A program made the position numbers and the translations under genes. The notes under the pieces were generated by a model. It had not been told where the DNA came from. It saw only the letters and a list, made by a program, of their open reading frames with translations, and made no database searches. Of a DNA stretch of 6,166 nt, positions 5,097-6,166 are shown in pieces. The first letter of the stretch is position 1. The number at the start of each line of letters is the position of its first letter. Source of the stretch: Sphingomonadaceae bacterium (lineage in GTDB: Bacteria; Pseudomonadota; Alphaproteobacteria; Sphingomonadales; Sphingomonadaceae); assembly GCA_947451875.1 (NCBI GenBank), contig CANGBE010000094.1, positions 1-6,166 on the forward strand, written 5' to 3'.

Positions 5097-6166
5097 CAGG
5101 CGGGCACCAGTTTCGTCAGTCCGCCCATGTAGGGGGCGAGCCCAGCAGGAACGTCGACGGAACCGTCCTCTTGCTGGTAGTTCTCCAACACGGCCACCAG
5201 CGTGCGGCCTACAGCAAGGCCGGAGCCATTGAGCGTATGGACGAATTCGGTGCCTTTTGCCCCTTCCGGACGATAGCGCGTATTCATCCGGCGGGCTTGA
5301 AAATCACCGCAGTTGGAGACCGACGAAATCTCCCGGTAAGCGCCCTGTCCGGGCAGCCAGACTTCGAGATCGAAGGTCTTCTTCGCGGTGAAGCCCATGT
5401 CACCGGCGCAGAGCAGCACCTTGCGATATGGCAGATCGAGCGCCTGCAGGATCGATTCTGCTGCCTTGGTCATCTTTTCATGCTCGGCGTCTGAGTCTTC
5501 GGGCTTGCAGACGCTGACCAGCTCGACCTTCTCGAACTGATGCTGGCGGATATAGCCGCGCGTATCCTTGCCCGCCGCGCCAGCTTCGCTGCGGAAGCAG
5601 GGCGTGAGGGCCGTCATGCGGATGGGGAGCTGTGTTTCAGGTAAGATCTGCTCGCGAACGGAGTTAGTAAGGCTGACCTCGGCAGTGGGGATCAGCCAGC
5701 GGCCATCAGTGGTTTTGAATAGGTCTTCAGAGAACTTCGGCAGCTGTCCTGTACCGAAGGCCGCTTCGTCTTTCACCAACAGCGGCGTCGCGCATTCAGT
5801 ATAGCCATTGGTGCCAGTCTGCTGGTCGAGCATGAACTGCCCAAGCGCCCGCTGCAACCGCGCCATCTGGCCGCGCAGGAACGTAAATCGCGAACCTGAA
5901 AGCAGCGCGCCAGTCTCAAAGTCCAGCCCGAGCGCTGGGCCGATGTCGGCATGTTCCTGCGGCGTGAAGGTGAAGGTGCGTGGAGTTCCCCAGCGCGCAA
6001 CCTCGACGTTTTGCGTCTCGTCTTCGCCATCAGGCACATCGGCTTCGGGCAGGTTGGGGTGGACGGCCAGCGCGTCTTGCAATTCGGCAGTCAGTTCGCG
6101 CTCGCGCTGCTCCAGCTGGGGCAGGCTGTCCTTCAAATCGGCGACTTCGGCTTTCAGCCTTTCTGC
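5096..6166 (-). CDS. serS: Seryl-tRNA synthetase, partial (5' end outside window)
   Basis: This class II synthetase charges tRNA-Ser and tRNA-Sec with serine. The frame is open through the right edge of the window, giving 356 visible residues; full-length proteins are about 425, so roughly 70 N-terminal residues are missing. The visible N-terminus (AERLKAEVADLKDSLPQLEQ) is the second half of the long coiled-coil arm that grips the tRNA. The catalytic core shows TNGYTECATPLLV, the serine-binding TAEVSLTN, motif 2 (TPCFRSEAGAAGKDTRGYIR), EVWLPGQGAYREISSVSNC and motif 3 (NGSGLAVGRTLVAVLENYQ). A TTG at 6136 could be mistaken for a start, but it lies inside the coiled coil. The stop overlaps the surE start by one base, making serS the upstream member of the visible operon. 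Confidence 0.97.
   Translation of the reverse strand, partial: AERLKAEVADLKDSLPQLEQRERELTAELQDALAVHPNLPEADVPDGEDETQNVEVARWGTPRTFTFTPQEHADIGPALGLDFETGALLSGSRFTFLRGQMARLQRALGQFMLDQQTGTNGYTECATPLLVKDEAAFGTGQLPKFSEDLFKTTDGRWLIPTAEVSLTNSVREQILPETQLPIRMTALTPCFRSEAGAAGKDTRGYIRQHQFEKVELVSVCKPEDSDAEHEKMTKAAESILQALDLPYRKVLLCAGDMGFTAKKTFDLEVWLPGQGAYREISSVSNCGDFQARRMNTRYRPEGAKGTEFVHTLNGSGLAVGRTLVAVLENYQQEDGSVDVPAGLAPYMGGLTKLVPA

Noticed and set aside
5171..5494. A 107-codon plus-strand frame opposite serS.
   Set aside because: It is antisense to conserved SerRS catalytic sequence, with no ribosome site or family resemblance.
5096..6136. serS starting at TTG 6136.
   Set aside because: The frame continues open to the window edge with typical SerRS coiled-coil sequence, and about 70 family residues are still missing, so the real start is outside the window.

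Overview
The window looks like ordinary chromosome from an alphaproteobacterium. It is most likely Sphingomonadales, close to the Erythrobacter/Porphyrobacter group. This is inferred from the GC-rich coding sequence, the character of the RimO, SerS and cyclophilin proteins, and a dispersed-type GTCATCCTGAAC...TTCAGGATCC repeat that I remember as common in genomes of that order. I see no phage, transposase, CRISPR, toxin-antitoxin or defence module.

Layout from left to right. Positions 2-810 (+) hold the 3' part of a cyclophilin-type peptidylprolyl isomerase, followed by a small DUF1905 protein whose likely GTG start overlaps the preceding TAG stop. Positions 811-1145 are non-coding. They contain a 141-bp element bounded by perfect 29-bp inverted repeats (835-975), then a strong Rho-independent terminator on the minus strand (1006-1034) that may also end a short RNA. 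Positions 1146-2531 (-) encode RimO, the ribosomal protein S12 methylthiotransferase. A compact 56-bp gap separates it from a divergent two-gene plus-strand unit (2588-3518): an uncharacterised 170-residue protein and a four-helix DUF1761 membrane protein, 4 bases apart. This unit runs tail to tail, again with only 4 bases between stops, into a minus-strand operon that fills 3523-6166. In transcription order the operon is serS (5' end outside the window), surE, and an NlpD-like LysM/M23 protein, joined by TGATG and ATGA stop/start overlaps.

The serS-surE-nlpD block resembles the surE-(pcm)-nlpD neighbourhood of many proteobacteria, here without pcm between surE and the LysM/M23 gene. It combines translation (seryl-tRNA synthetase), nucleotide metabolism (SurE phosphatase) and envelope maintenance. 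The NlpD-like protein keeps the three zinc ligands of the LytM fold, but both catalytic histidines are replaced (Lys218, Glu249). That points to an amidase activator or wall-binding role rather than an active peptidase.

No clearly new system is visible. The points most worth a second look are the inverted-repeat element, the possible small RNA upstream of the terminator, the substituted M23 site, and the uncharacterised gene pair at 2588-3518.
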